Shown here: positions 1 through 7,132 of the stretch, one piece after another | Layout of the letters: each line of letters starts with the position of its first letter | How positions within the stretch are numbered: the first letter of the stretch is position 1 | NCBI GenBank assembly: GCA_036558265.1 | Contig: DATBFY010000392.1 | Coordinates: forward strand, 1 to 16,033 | Origin: RYN-433 sp036558265 | Lineage (GTDB): Bacteria; Planctomycetota; Phycisphaerae; Tepidisphaerales; Tepidisphaeraceae | Direction: 5' to 3' | Length of the DNA stretch: 16,033 nt | Position numbers and translations under genes: made by a program | The notes under the pieces: model-generated | What the model saw: only the letters and a program-made list of their open reading frames with translations | Databases searched by the model: none | Told to the model about the DNA's origin: nothing

Positions 1-2
1 AC

Positions 3-533
3 GTGAGCGTGCGCCTGACCTGGCGGCTGGAGGTGGACGGGTGGAAGTCGCGCCGGCTTGAGTTGTCGAACCTTGCCGAGCTGCCGACCCGCTCGCCGAC
101 GCTGTTGCAGGGTTACGTGATGCCCGTGCTGCGGCGGCTGGGGCCTGGCCGGCCGGCGGTGGACGTCTACCGCGTGTTCGACCAGATCCCGGCCGATCCG
201 AAGGTCGTCCGAGCGGTGCTGCCCCTGATCGCAAAACTCGACTCGGACGATTCGACCACGCGTGACGCGGCGATGACGGCCCTCAAGGCCATGGGTCGGC
301 CCGCGATCCTCGCGTGCATGCGACTGGATCCGGCGATGCTCTCTCCGGAGCAGAAGAACCGCCTGTCGGCGTTCTATGCGGCGGAGGGCTGGCTGCACGT
401 GCCGGAGATCGAAGCCGCCCGCGCGGATGCGGACTTCCTCACCTCGTGTCTTGAGGATCAGGACGAGGCGGTGCGCACGGCGGCGTCGAACATGCTCGCG
501 GGGCTGCGCACCGCGCGGCAATTGCGGCGGTGA
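3..533 (+). CDS. HEAT-repeat protein, C-terminal part (5' end outside window)
   Basis: The reading frame is open from the window edge, so the GTG at position 3 is probably an internal codon and the true start lies upstream. The visible ~176 residues are mostly helical. The second half has HEAT/armadillo-like helix pairs: one around 'LIAKLDSDDSTTRDAAMTAL' and another around 'DQDEAVRTAASNMLAGL', each with the typical Asp-rich turn followed by Arg/Ala helices. Such repeats form protein-binding solenoids. No catalytic motif is visible, so the role cannot be assigned. The protein ends in a basic tail (TARQLRR). The call rests on repeat character alone. Confidence 0.6.
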   Translation: MSVRLTWRLEVDGWKSRRLELSNLAELPTRSPTLLQGYVMPVLRRLGPGRPAVDVYRVFDQIPADPKVVRAVLPLIAKLDSDDSTTRDAAMTALKAMGRPAILACMRLDPAMLSPEQKNRLSAFYAAEGWLHVPEIEAARADADFLTSCLEDQDEAVRTAASNMLAGLRTARQLRR

Positions 534-750
534 GGCGCGGCAAGCGCCTGTTGCACAGGGTCACACGGATTCCATTTGAGACTTGCGCCGTGGCCCGCGA
601 CGTGGCCCGCAAGCGGGGCGGCTAAACGGGGTCCGAAGGTCAAGGATTGTGAAACCGCGGGTGGCGCACAAGGGGAGAACGCCCGCGCGCGACCGCGCGG
701 GCGTCCTTGTTGCATCAGAAATCAATTCGCGAGCCGCGGGTTGACGCGCG
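534..750. other. Intergenic gap between convergent genes
   Basis: This gap holds the hairpin at 679-704. I see no further coding sequence or RNA gene in it. The short open frames here overlap neighbouring genes and lack ribosome sites. Confidence 0.5.
679..704 (-). terminator. GC-rich hairpin, probable terminator
   Basis: A perfect 11-bp inverted repeat (679-689 with 694-704) encloses a 4-nt loop (690-693). It lies 47 bp past the stop codon of the leftward PepSY-like gene and about 146 bp past the stop of the rightward HEAT gene, in a gap between convergent genes. Neither strand has a strong U-run after the stem (a weak 'ccttgtt' on plus, 'tctcccc' on minus). It may act in both directions; the leftward gene is the more likely user. 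Confidence 0.6.
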
Positions 751-1596
751 TCACACCCGCGGCAGGCTTTCGACCTCTCGGCCGTCCTCGTCCACCGTGT
801 AGAAATAGGACTTGCCGGCCTTGTCCTGCACCTCAGCCTGGTAGTAGGTCTTGCCGGCGCGCTTGTACTCGATGACCTCATCAACTTTGCCGCCCTTGGC
901 GAGCGCGCCGATCTTCGACTTGGCGGCGCCGGGCAGGCGGTCGAACTTCACGACCTCACCGGGATCGATGTCACCGCGGACGCCCTCGACCTGGCCGTTC
1001 TCGCCCACGCGGATGTAGCGGGTGTACTTGCCCTGGCCGACCTCGGCCCGGTACATCGTCTGCCCGTTGTGCTTGTAGCGGACGACCTCCTCGACCTTGT
1101 CGGCCTTCGCGAGGCGGCCGATCTCGGTCTTGACCGAGCCCGGCAGGCGGTCGAAATCGACGATCTCGCCGTCGGTTTCGTCGCGCGCCAGGCGAACCTC
1201 GCGGCGGGCGGCGGCGGTGCGGGCCTCACCGGCCGCGGTGCCGCGCTTGGCGATCACCTCACGGTCGGTGATGTCGCGGGCCTCCTGCTCGGTCATCAGC
1301 TCACCACCGGGCTTGATGCGGATCACGGTATCGTTGCCCTTGGTGTCGATGACGGCGCGGTAGAACTCCTTGCCGTCGCGCTCCACGTGGTAAAGCGCCG
1401 TCACCTCGTGGTTGCCGCGCTCCTTGTCAACCGTCGCCTTGACCGGCTTGGGCAGCGACGCGTACTTGACCTGCTCGTCGATTTCCTTCTCTGCCTTGGC
1501 GAGCAGGACCGGTCGATCTTTCGCAAACGTGAAGGGCGCGACCGCGCCCATGACGCCAAACGCCAACGCGCCGGTCACGATCCAGTTCCGTTTCAT
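751..1596 (-). CDS. Secreted protein with three PepSY-like repeats
   Basis: The product is 281 residues. The start at 1596 is chosen because an AAGGAG ribosome site sits 6 nt upstream and a classic signal peptide follows (MKRNW, a hydrophobic core to about residue 20, cleavage near 'FTFA'). The mature part contains three imperfect repeats of ~65-75 residues. Each has a short 'LPxxVK' or 'FDRLPGxxK' helix, a beta strand ending in 'EV(I/V)xYK' or 'ALYHV', then 'G(K/Q)xxYRAEV'-like strands and a final strand. This is the pattern of PepSY-like (beta-lactamase-inhibitor-like) domains, which are extracytoplasmic and usually act as inhibitors, chaperones or binding modules. Between repeats 1 and 2 lies a charged Ala/Arg/Glu-rich linker. 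The gene stands alone. The function is unknown and the family call is by pattern. Confidence 0.7.
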   Translation of the reverse strand: MKRNWIVTGALAFGVMGAVAPFTFAKDRPVLLAKAEKEIDEQVKYASLPKPVKATVDKERGNHEVTALYHVERDGKEFYRAVIDTKGNDTVIRIKPGGELMTEQEARDITDREVIAKRGTAAGEARTAAARREVRLARDETDGEIVDFDRLPGSVKTEIGRLAKADKVEEVVRYKHNGQTMYRAEVGQGKYTRYIRVGENGQVEGVRGDIDPGEVVKFDRLPGAAKSKIGALAKGGKVDEVIEYKRAGKTYYQAEVQDKAGKSYFYTVDEDGREVESLPRV

Positions 1597-1602
1597 GAGG
1601 GT

Positions 1603-1608
1603 CTCCTT
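1603..1608 (-). promoter_or_regulatory. Ribosome binding site deciding the start at 1596
   Basis: The minus strand reads AAGGAG six nucleotides before the ATG at 1596. This supports starting the PepSY-like protein at its signal peptide and not at an upstream in-frame codon. Confidence 0.7.
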
Positions 1609-1700
1609 CTGCGCTAAAAGTCCCTGGCTCTCGAAAGACACGCGCCGGTCGCGGAGGTGAGTGGCCGCTAATCGCCGGATGAGGCCGCCGCTGCTGACAC

Positions 1701-1712
1701 GAACGCGCGTTC
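1701..1712. promoter_or_regulatory. 12-bp perfect palindrome, possible operator
   Basis: GAACGCGCGTTC reads the same on both strands and lies about 105 bp upstream of the leftward PepSY-like start. Dyads of this size are typical of dimeric regulator sites, but GC-rich DNA also yields them by chance. Confidence 0.25.
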
Positions 1713-1960
1713 ACGAACACGTCCAATTCCTTCGCGGACCAATGCTAACACTGCCTTCGTAGATGGGTCGAGGTCAAAAATCGGGCAATGCGAAGCGTGG
1801 GCGAGATGAACGCTTGATGAACGCGCGTCGCGCGCTTGCGGAGCCCGATCGGGGCATCGAAGTTTTTGCTGCGGGCTTCCCCGATACCGCCGACCTCGCC
1901 AACCGCGAGACTTGAATTCACGTCCGCCCCCACACGCACACGTCGCCGCCGCTCGCTTCA

Positions 1961-2224
1961 TTGGAAGGTGCGATCACCCCGCGAACGGCGTTCCTGATCG
2001 CGCATCACATGGACGCGCACGCGATCCACGACGGGACGATCGCCCACCGGGCCAGGGTGCGGCTGGCAGAATCCCCCGATTACGATGACCTGCGGCTCTT
2101 GGGTGAACTCGACCGAATCGGCCGCCGGACCGGTGTACAGGTCTGCACGGTCGATGAGGCGCGGGAATACGTGCGCCGGCTCGACGACGAATCGTCCTTC
2201 GGCAACGGTGGATGGTCCGCCTGA
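1961..2224 (+). CDS. Small protein, possibly truncated HD-type C-terminal remnant
   Basis: This is an 87-codon frame beginning at a TTG, with an in-frame stop at 1913-1915 and no ATG before residue 17. Codon third positions are strongly GC-biased, as in real genes here. The protein has a His-rich segment (AHHMDAHAIHDG) followed by 'SPDYDDLRLLGELDRIGRRT' and 'TVDEAREYV'. This resembles the C-terminal end of HD-superfamily phosphohydrolases or nucleotidyltransferases, where a His-containing helix is followed by an Asp-Asp-Leu...Leu-Asp helix. The catalytic HD half is absent. With no good ribosome site and a poor start codon, it may be the surviving tail of a decayed gene. The family assignment is tentative. 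Confidence 0.4.
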   Translation: MEGAITPRTAFLIAHHMDAHAIHDGTIAHRARVRLAESPDYDDLRLLGELDRIGRRTGVQVCTVDEAREYVRRLDDESSFGNGGWSA

Positions 2225-2845
2225 TCAGGCCGCCTCGAGCGATCGCCGGATTAACTCCTTGCCGGCGAACTCGCACCCGACCGCGTAGCCGCCGCCCTCT
2301 TCGTCCTGCTGCGCCTCGCACGCGATGACGCGCACGCGGCTGGACCACTTGATCGGGCCCGCCTCGAGGCGCAGGAGTCCGCGCTCGCCGGACTTCATCG
2401 CTCGCGGCGAGAGGATCCGCACGCCCAGGAGCGAGAGGTCCACGATCTGCACGGCCCCGTAGACCGTCCGATCGGCGTCGCTGCGGAAGGTCGCCCGGGC
2501 GCGCAGCGCCTGTCGAGACGTCCGGCGGCGTTCGGGATCACGGACCCCCCTCGCCGTCGCGACGTCGCCCGCGGCATCGGCGCGGGTCATGGCCGCCGCC
2601 CGCGCCAGCTCCGACGCCCGCTCCGCACCCGGGAATTCCAGCACGCCGTTCATCTGCCAGGGCTCGTCTTGCGTCTGCGGTTCGGCCGCCGCGGTCGGCG
2701 CCGCCATCGCAACCGCCGGCACCACCACGGCGGCCTCCGGCAGGACCGGCGCGGGCAGTCCGGGCAGGCCCAGCAATGCTTCAAAGTCGTCGAACGACCG
2801 ACGCGGTTTCGAAAACGGGAATTGATCGGGCAAGGGGCGTTCCAT
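2225..2845 (-). CDS. PilZ-domain protein (c-di-GMP-binding type)
   Basis: The product is 206 residues from the ATG at 2845, which has AAGGCGG just upstream. An earlier in-frame ATG at 2872 has its GGGG directly abutting the start, so it is less likely. Residues 1-100 are an Ala/Pro/Val-rich, low-complexity arm. The PilZ domain occupies about 106-200. It shows an Arg-rich first motif (RRRTSR, 106-111) and the second motif DLSLLG (136-141, matching D/NxSxxG), followed by beta strands ending in 'GYAVGCEF'. These are the two motifs that contact cyclic di-GMP, so ligand binding is likely. The target is unknown. The gene is divergent from the halogenase, with a 134-bp gap that must hold both promoters. 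The stop codon lies directly beyond the small gene ending at 2224. Confidence 0.85.
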   Translation of the reverse strand: MERPLPDQFPFSKPRRSFDDFEALLGLPGLPAPVLPEAAVVVPAVAMAAPTAAAEPQTQDEPWQMNGVLEFPGAERASELARAAAMTRADAAGDVATARGVRDPERRRTSRQALRARATFRSDADRTVYGAVQIVDLSLLGVRILSPRAMKSGERGLLRLEAGPIKWSSRVRVIACEAQQDEEGGGYAVGCEFAGKELIRRSLEAA

Positions 2846-2979
2846 ATCCGCCTTATCGATCGGACCGCACATCCCCTTTAGATGCTACAAACCGCACGTC
2901 ATCACCCGCCTTGCCCGCCATATCTCGACGGCTATCATGGGTTTCGCACCTCTCCCAGGCATGGCAACGGGCGTTCGAT

Positions 2980-4500
2980 ATGATCAATCACGTCATCGTC
3001 GTCGGCGGCGGCAGCGCGGGGTTCCTCGCGGCCATCAGCCTCAAGACGCGCCTGCCCGACCTCCGCGTCACCGTCATCCGGTCAAAGGAGATCGGGATTA
3101 TCGGCGTCGGTGAAGGCTCGACCCTGGCGTTCCCCGCCTACCTCCACGGCCACCTCCGCATCGACATGGGCGAGTTCCTCAGGGTCGCCCAGCCAACGTG
3201 GAAGCTCGGCCTGCGCTTCTTCGAGTGGGGCCCGCGGCCCTTCTTCGATTACACCTTCGCCCCCAACCTCCAGGCCCGCTGGAACGACCTCGCCAAGCCG
3301 ATCGGGTTCTATTGCGACGACGTCTACGAGAATTCCAACCTCAATTCGGCCCTGTGCTCCCACGACCGCGTCTTTGCCCGCGGCAAGCAGGGCGAGCCCC
3401 TGATCCATCGCGATTTCGGTTACCACGTCGAGAACGTCAATTTCGTGACCTTCCTCGAATCCCACGCCCAGCGCGTCGGCGTGGTCATCCAGGAGGACAC
3501 GATCGAGCACGTCGAGCAGGGTGAGCGCGGCGTGACGAACCTTCGCCTCAAGTCCGGCGCGACGGCCTCGGCCGACCTTTACGTCGATTGTTCCGGATTC
3601 GTCTCGTTGCTCCTGGGCAAGACGCTCAACGAGCGGTTCATCAGCTTCAAGCCCACGCTCTACTGCGACCGCGCCATTGTGGGCGGCTGGGAACGCGCCC
3701 CGGCCGACGAGCCCATACGCCCCTACACCACCTGCCAGGGGATGGATGCCGGCTGGTGCTGGCGGATCGACCACGAGCGCCGGATCAACCGCGGCTACGT
3801 CTACTCATCGGCCTTCATCAGCGACGACGATGCCGGGCGCGAGTTCCGCCAGAAGAACCCGAAGGTCGGCGATACGCGCATCGTCCACTTCGTCAGCGGA
3901 CGGTACGAGCGATGCTGGGTCCGCAACGTCGTCGCGATCGGCAACGCCACCGGCTTTGTCGAGCCGCTCGAGGCCACCTCCCTGGGCGCGATCTGCGACG
4001 AGTCTTACATGCTGGGCGAGACGCTCGCGGAGTCCGACCGCAATCCCAACGCGAACCTGGCCGACCACTACAACCGCCGCAGCGGCGTCAAGTGGGACTA
4101 CATCCGCGACTTCCTCTCCATCCACTACCGCTTCAACACGCGGTTCGAAACCCCGTTCTGGCGCGAGTGCCGCGATCGCGTCGAATTGTGCGGCGCCGCC
4201 GACATCGTCGAGCACTTCCTCGAAAACGGCCCCGGCTACCTCTACCGCCAGAACACGATCGACCCGCGCAACCAGTTCGGGATCGAAGGCTACCTGCAAC
4301 TGCTGGTCGGGATGAAAGTACCCTACCGTGCCCGCTACAAGCCGACCGAGCGCGAGGCCAGGCTCTGGGAGGAGATCCGCGCCCATCTGAACAGCCAGGC
4401 GGCCTCCGGTTTCACGATCCCCGAGGCGCTCCAACTCGTCCGCGCGCCAACCTGGCAATGGAATCCCGACTTCTTCCGCCGCAGCTACCTGCTGGCGTGA
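2980..4500 (+). CDS. Flavin-dependent (tryptophan-type) halogenase
   Basis: The product is 506 residues, a normal length for the family, from an ATG directly followed by the nucleotide-binding strand. GGGSAGFLAA (9-18) is the GxGxxG FAD motif, and GVGEGS (42-47) is the second flavin motif. The family's catalytic Lys (Lys79 in PrnA) is matched by Lys75 in 'PTWKLGLRFFEWG'. The acidic residue of the chloride/HOCl site is matched by Glu331 in 'EPLEAT'. The hallmark WxWxIP is present as WCWRID (259-264), with Pro replaced by Asp. Such enzymes use FADH2, oxygen and halide to halogenate aromatic substrates and need a separate flavin reductase; none is nearby. There is no biosynthetic cluster here, so the substrate is unknown. 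Confidence 0.88.
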   Translation: MINHVIVVGGGSAGFLAAISLKTRLPDLRVTVIRSKEIGIIGVGEGSTLAFPAYLHGHLRIDMGEFLRVAQPTWKLGLRFFEWGPRPFFDYTFAPNLQARWNDLAKPIGFYCDDVYENSNLNSALCSHDRVFARGKQGEPLIHRDFGYHVENVNFVTFLESHAQRVGVVIQEDTIEHVEQGERGVTNLRLKSGATASADLYVDCSGFVSLLLGKTLNERFISFKPTLYCDRAIVGGWERAPADEPIRPYTTCQGMDAGWCWRIDHERRINRGYVYSSAFISDDDAGREFRQKNPKVGDTRIVHFVSGRYERCWVRNVVAIGNATGFVEPLEATSLGAICDESYMLGETLAESDRNPNANLADHYNRRSGVKWDYIRDFLSIHYRFNTRFETPFWRECRDRVELCGAADIVEHFLENGPGYLYRQNTIDPRNQFGIEGYLQLLVGMKVPYRARYKPTEREARLWEEIRAHLNSQAASGFTIPEALQLVRAPTWQWNPDFFRRSYLLA

Positions 4501-4540
4501 TGCCGCTGCAGGACGGCAACGCGTATCCCCGTCCCAAGCC

Positions 4541-6046
4541 TCACGGAATCCAGCTCAACCTCGAAGACGGGTCCGGCACGAGGGCCCAACCCGTGTTCGT
4601 GCGCAGCGGCGTGAGCTCCTGCGACTTGAGGTCCAGGACGAACAGCTCGCCGGTCGAATCCATCGCGAACAGGTTGCACAGGACGAACGCGACCTTGGTG
4701 CCGTCGGGCGAGAACGCCGGCCGCTGCTGGTTGTGCCCGTCCAGGAACAACTGCCGCAGGTTCTTCCCGTCGCGGTCGATCAACCACACCTTGTTGCCGG
4801 TGACGAAGGCGACCGTCTTGCCGTCCGGCGAGACGCTGGGTTGGTTGGTCACGCCGATGTTCGGATCGATCGGCCGGACCTTTTTCGTCGCCGGATCGAG
4901 CTCGAACAGCCCGGGGTCGTTGTACTTGCCGGTCGCGATCAGCTTGCCGTCGGGCGTCCAGGCGGCATCGTCGTAACCGACGAAGCTGACGATCTCCTTG
5001 CCCGCCAGGTCGAACACGCCGACCGACGGCGTGGGCATGAGCGGAAGCTTTGCGCTGCCGATCGCGTCTGGCGGGCCGTCGCGACGCACGGTCGCGACCA
5101 CGCGCTTGCCGTCGGGGCTGAGCAGGGGGCCCACGGCCTCTTCGTTGAACCGCATCGTGTTGAGCGTCTTGACCGGCGGCGCTGCGGCCGCGTCGCGCAT
5201 GATAAACGCGCCGGTCGAATCGACGTAGGCGAACAGGCGATTGCCGGCCATCGAAGGCAGGGTTCCGTCCGCGATCGTCTCTTCCTTGCCGCTGGTCAGA
5301 TCCACCCGCTGGATCATCTTCGTGCGGGACCAGTCACGGAAGATGAGCTTTCCCGGCAGCGGCTTGTTGATCTTCCCGCCCGCGGCGCCCACCGGGAGTT
5401 GCACCTCCTCGTAGGTGAAGCCGATGCGCCAGTCGTCAAACTTCCCCGCCGGAGCCTCGAGCTGGTCGAGCGTCAGCAGGTACTGGGCGCCCTCGCGGTT
5501 CATCAGGAGCACGTAGCGCTTGTTGCCGATCGGCGTCTGGTTCGAGTATCCGGCGATATCGCCCGACGTGATGCGCGCGACGTCCGGCTTGAGCTCGAAC
5601 GAGTTGATGTGCGCCGAGAGCAAAAGGGGAGCAGGCGAGCTGAGCGTCGGCTCGAAACGCAGTTCGATCTGCTTGGAGGTCGGGTTGAACCACGAGGTCA
5701 TGCCGCCCGCCTGTGGCGCCAGGTACTTGAAGACGATGTCCGGCAAATCATCAGGCCGGATGACCACCACGCCGTCCTTAAACCGGAACCCCTGCCCGAG
5801 TCGCAGCGTGAAACGTTTCACGCCGGCGGCGGGCTTGATGATCCCGCCCGCGGGAACGGCCGTCCCACCATCGCTCGACGGCGAAGCGGTCGCAACGACG
5901 CCGTCCGACCCCCGTGTCGGGTCATACCAGTCCCTTGAGTTGGTCACCCGGATGAGGAACGCGACAGCGGCGATCAGCAGTGCCAACGACGCGATGCCGG
6001 CGAAGACCAGCATCAGTTTCCGAGAAGGCGGGGATGCGGTTGCCAT
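4541..6046 (-). CDS. Membrane-anchored WD40/TolB-like beta-propeller protein
   Basis: The product is 501 residues from the ATG at 6046, chosen for its GGAGGTG ribosome site; a further upstream in-frame start at 6142 has nothing comparable. A single N-terminal transmembrane helix spans about residues 10-34, with the bulk probably outside. Residues ~70-240 form a beta-rich domain I do not recognise. The C-terminal half carries PD40-type blades with repeated 'SPDGK' or 'TPDGK' turns (LSPDGKRVVATV, WTPDGKLIATG, VSPDGKTVAFV, FSPDGTKVAFV). These form a beta-propeller, usually a protein-binding surface. It converges with the halogenase gene, leaving only 40 bp, and is divergent from the rRNA methyltransferase gene. 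Its specific role is unknown. Confidence 0.8.
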   Translation of the reverse strand: MATASPPSRKLMLVFAGIASLALLIAAVAFLIRVTNSRDWYDPTRGSDGVVATASPSSDGGTAVPAGGIIKPAAGVKRFTLRLGQGFRFKDGVVVIRPDDLPDIVFKYLAPQAGGMTSWFNPTSKQIELRFEPTLSSPAPLLLSAHINSFELKPDVARITSGDIAGYSNQTPIGNKRYVLLMNREGAQYLLTLDQLEAPAGKFDDWRIGFTYEEVQLPVGAAGGKINKPLPGKLIFRDWSRTKMIQRVDLTSGKEETIADGTLPSMAGNRLFAYVDSTGAFIMRDAAAAPPVKTLNTMRFNEEAVGPLLSPDGKRVVATVRRDGPPDAIGSAKLPLMPTPSVGVFDLAGKEIVSFVGYDDAAWTPDGKLIATGKYNDPGLFELDPATKKVRPIDPNIGVTNQPSVSPDGKTVAFVTGNKVWLIDRDGKNLRQLFLDGHNQQRPAFSPDGTKVAFVLCNLFAMDSTGELFVLDLKSQELTPLRTNTGWALVPDPSSRLSWIP

Positions 6047-6052
6047 GACCTT

Positions 6053-6059
6053 CACCTCC
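6053..6059 (-). promoter_or_regulatory. Strong ribosome binding site for the beta-propeller gene
   Basis: The minus strand reads GGAGGTG six nucleotides before the ATG at 6046. It fixes the start and shows that the longer upstream frame (to 6142) is not the N terminus. Confidence 0.75.
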
Positions 6060-6304
6060 AGAAGTCGATTGGACCCTGGTTTCGACACGTCAGATCGGCG
6101 GGAGGTTTGAGATGATTGCGCGGGCTTCTCGCCGTCGCTCACAGATGATCTTAGCCTGAGTGCATGATCGCGGCACTATCGCGATTCAACGTGCGAGCAT
6201 AGCCCTGTTCAGGGCCTTGGCCGCGCGAACGAATCGTAGGACCGCCAGGACGTGGACGACCTGTGCGACACCAATTCCCCCCTTTAAGATGTCGCGTCAG
6301 TCCG

Positions 6305-7132
6305 ATGGAGCACCTCGAAGGTCGACAATCCGTCCTGGCTGCGCTGCGGGCGCGGCAACGCCGGTTTCAGGTCATCCTGGTCCGGCATGGCGCCCATCTC
6401 GAAAGGTTCCAGGACGTGCTGGACCTGGCAAGAGAGCTGAACGTCCCGGTCAAAGCCGTCGATCGTCGGGAACTCGATGCCATGGCGCACGGGCAGACCC
6501 ACGGCGGGATCGTCGCGCTCGCCGGTCCCAAGCCGCGGACGAGTGTGGACGAGCTGCTCGCCCTGGTCGACGGGCTGAGGACGTCGCCGCCGCTCCTCCT
6601 GCTGATCGAAGGTGTCGAGGATGCGCGAAACCTGGGCTTCACGCTCCGCAGCGCCGAGGCCCTGGGGGCGCACGCCGTGCTCATCAAGAAGCACCTGTGG
6701 GACTTCGATCCGGTCGAGGTCGCCAGGCCCGCCTCCGGCGCGTACGAGCGATTGCCGCTCGTGCAGATCGATTCGACCGACCCGTTGATCCAGCTCCAGC
6801 GTCGCGGCCTGAGGCTCCACGGCTGCGTCGCCGGCGCCAAGCGGACGATCTACGACGTTGACCTGGCGGGCCCGTCGATCCTGGCGATCGGCGGCGAGAA
6901 ACGCGGACTCTCGGGCGCCGTCCGGTCGCTCTGCGATCGCTTCATCACGATCCCCTCGGTGGGGGGCGAGGCGACCAGCCTCTCCCTCTCCCACGCGTCC
7001 GCCGTCATCCTCGCCGAAGCCATGCGCCAACGACTGGTCCGCGCGAACGCGGTCAACCAAACAGCCGCCCCTGACCCGCCGCATCCTGGTTCACCTCTTC
7101 CTCCGCGACCGCCAGGCCCATCATCCGCATGA
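6305..7132 (+). CDS. rlmB: TrmH/SpoU-family rRNA 2'-O-methyltransferase (RlmB-like)
   Basis: The product is 275 residues, close to the family norm. The start at 6305 places 'MEHLEGRQSVLAAL' at the N terminus, as is usual for RlmB-type proteins. Residues 3-75 are the L30e-like substrate-binding domain, ending 'THGGIVAL'. The SPOUT methyltransferase domain has motif 1 (IEGVEDARNLGFTLRSA, 101-117), motif 2 (AIGGEKRGLSG, 194-204) and motif 3 around 224-236. It probably methylates a guanosine ribose in 23S rRNA using S-adenosylmethionine. Motif 3 reads SLSLS where SLNVS is usual, so the conserved Asn is Ser227. The last ~27 residues are Pro-rich and overlap the opposite-strand DUF72 gene by 80 bp. 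The exact target nucleotide cannot be told from sequence. Confidence 0.85.
   Translation: MEHLEGRQSVLAALRARQRRFQVILVRHGAHLERFQDVLDLARELNVPVKAVDRRELDAMAHGQTHGGIVALAGPKPRTSVDELLALVDGLRTSPPLLLLIEGVEDARNLGFTLRSAEALGAHAVLIKKHLWDFDPVEVARPASGAYERLPLVQIDSTDPLIQLQRRGLRLHGCVAGAKRTIYDVDLAGPSILAIGGEKRGLSGAVRSLCDRFITIPSVGGEATSLSLSHASAVILAEAMRQRLVRANAVNQTAAPDPPHPGSPLPPRPPGPSSA

Larger units (their letters stand above)
1597..1960. other. Intergenic region, ~360 bp, with a 12-bp palindrome
   Basis: The region lies between the divergent PepSY-like gene and the small gene at 1961. It holds the ribosome site at 1603-1608 and a perfect 12-bp palindrome (GAACGCGCGTTC, 1701-1712) that could be an operator. Part of the motif recurs at about 1818-1827. 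Open frames here show no ribosome site or recognisable protein family. No clear sigma-70 promoter could be picked out with confidence. Confidence 0.4.

Noticed and set aside
1745..1939. 64-codon minus-strand frame in the gap before the HD-like gene
   Set aside because: There is no ribosome site and no recognisable motif, and it sits alone in an intergenic region. The evidence is not sufficient.
3588..4976. 462-codon plus-strand open frame across the halogenase 3' half and the beta-propeller gene
   Set aside because: It is antisense or out of phase to two genes with clear motifs, and its composition (Arg/Pro/Gln-rich) is typical of GC-rich shadows.
4733..5938. 401-codon plus-strand open frame inside the beta-propeller gene
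   Set aside because: It is antisense to a gene with SPDGK repeats and a strong ribosome site. It has no motif of its own.
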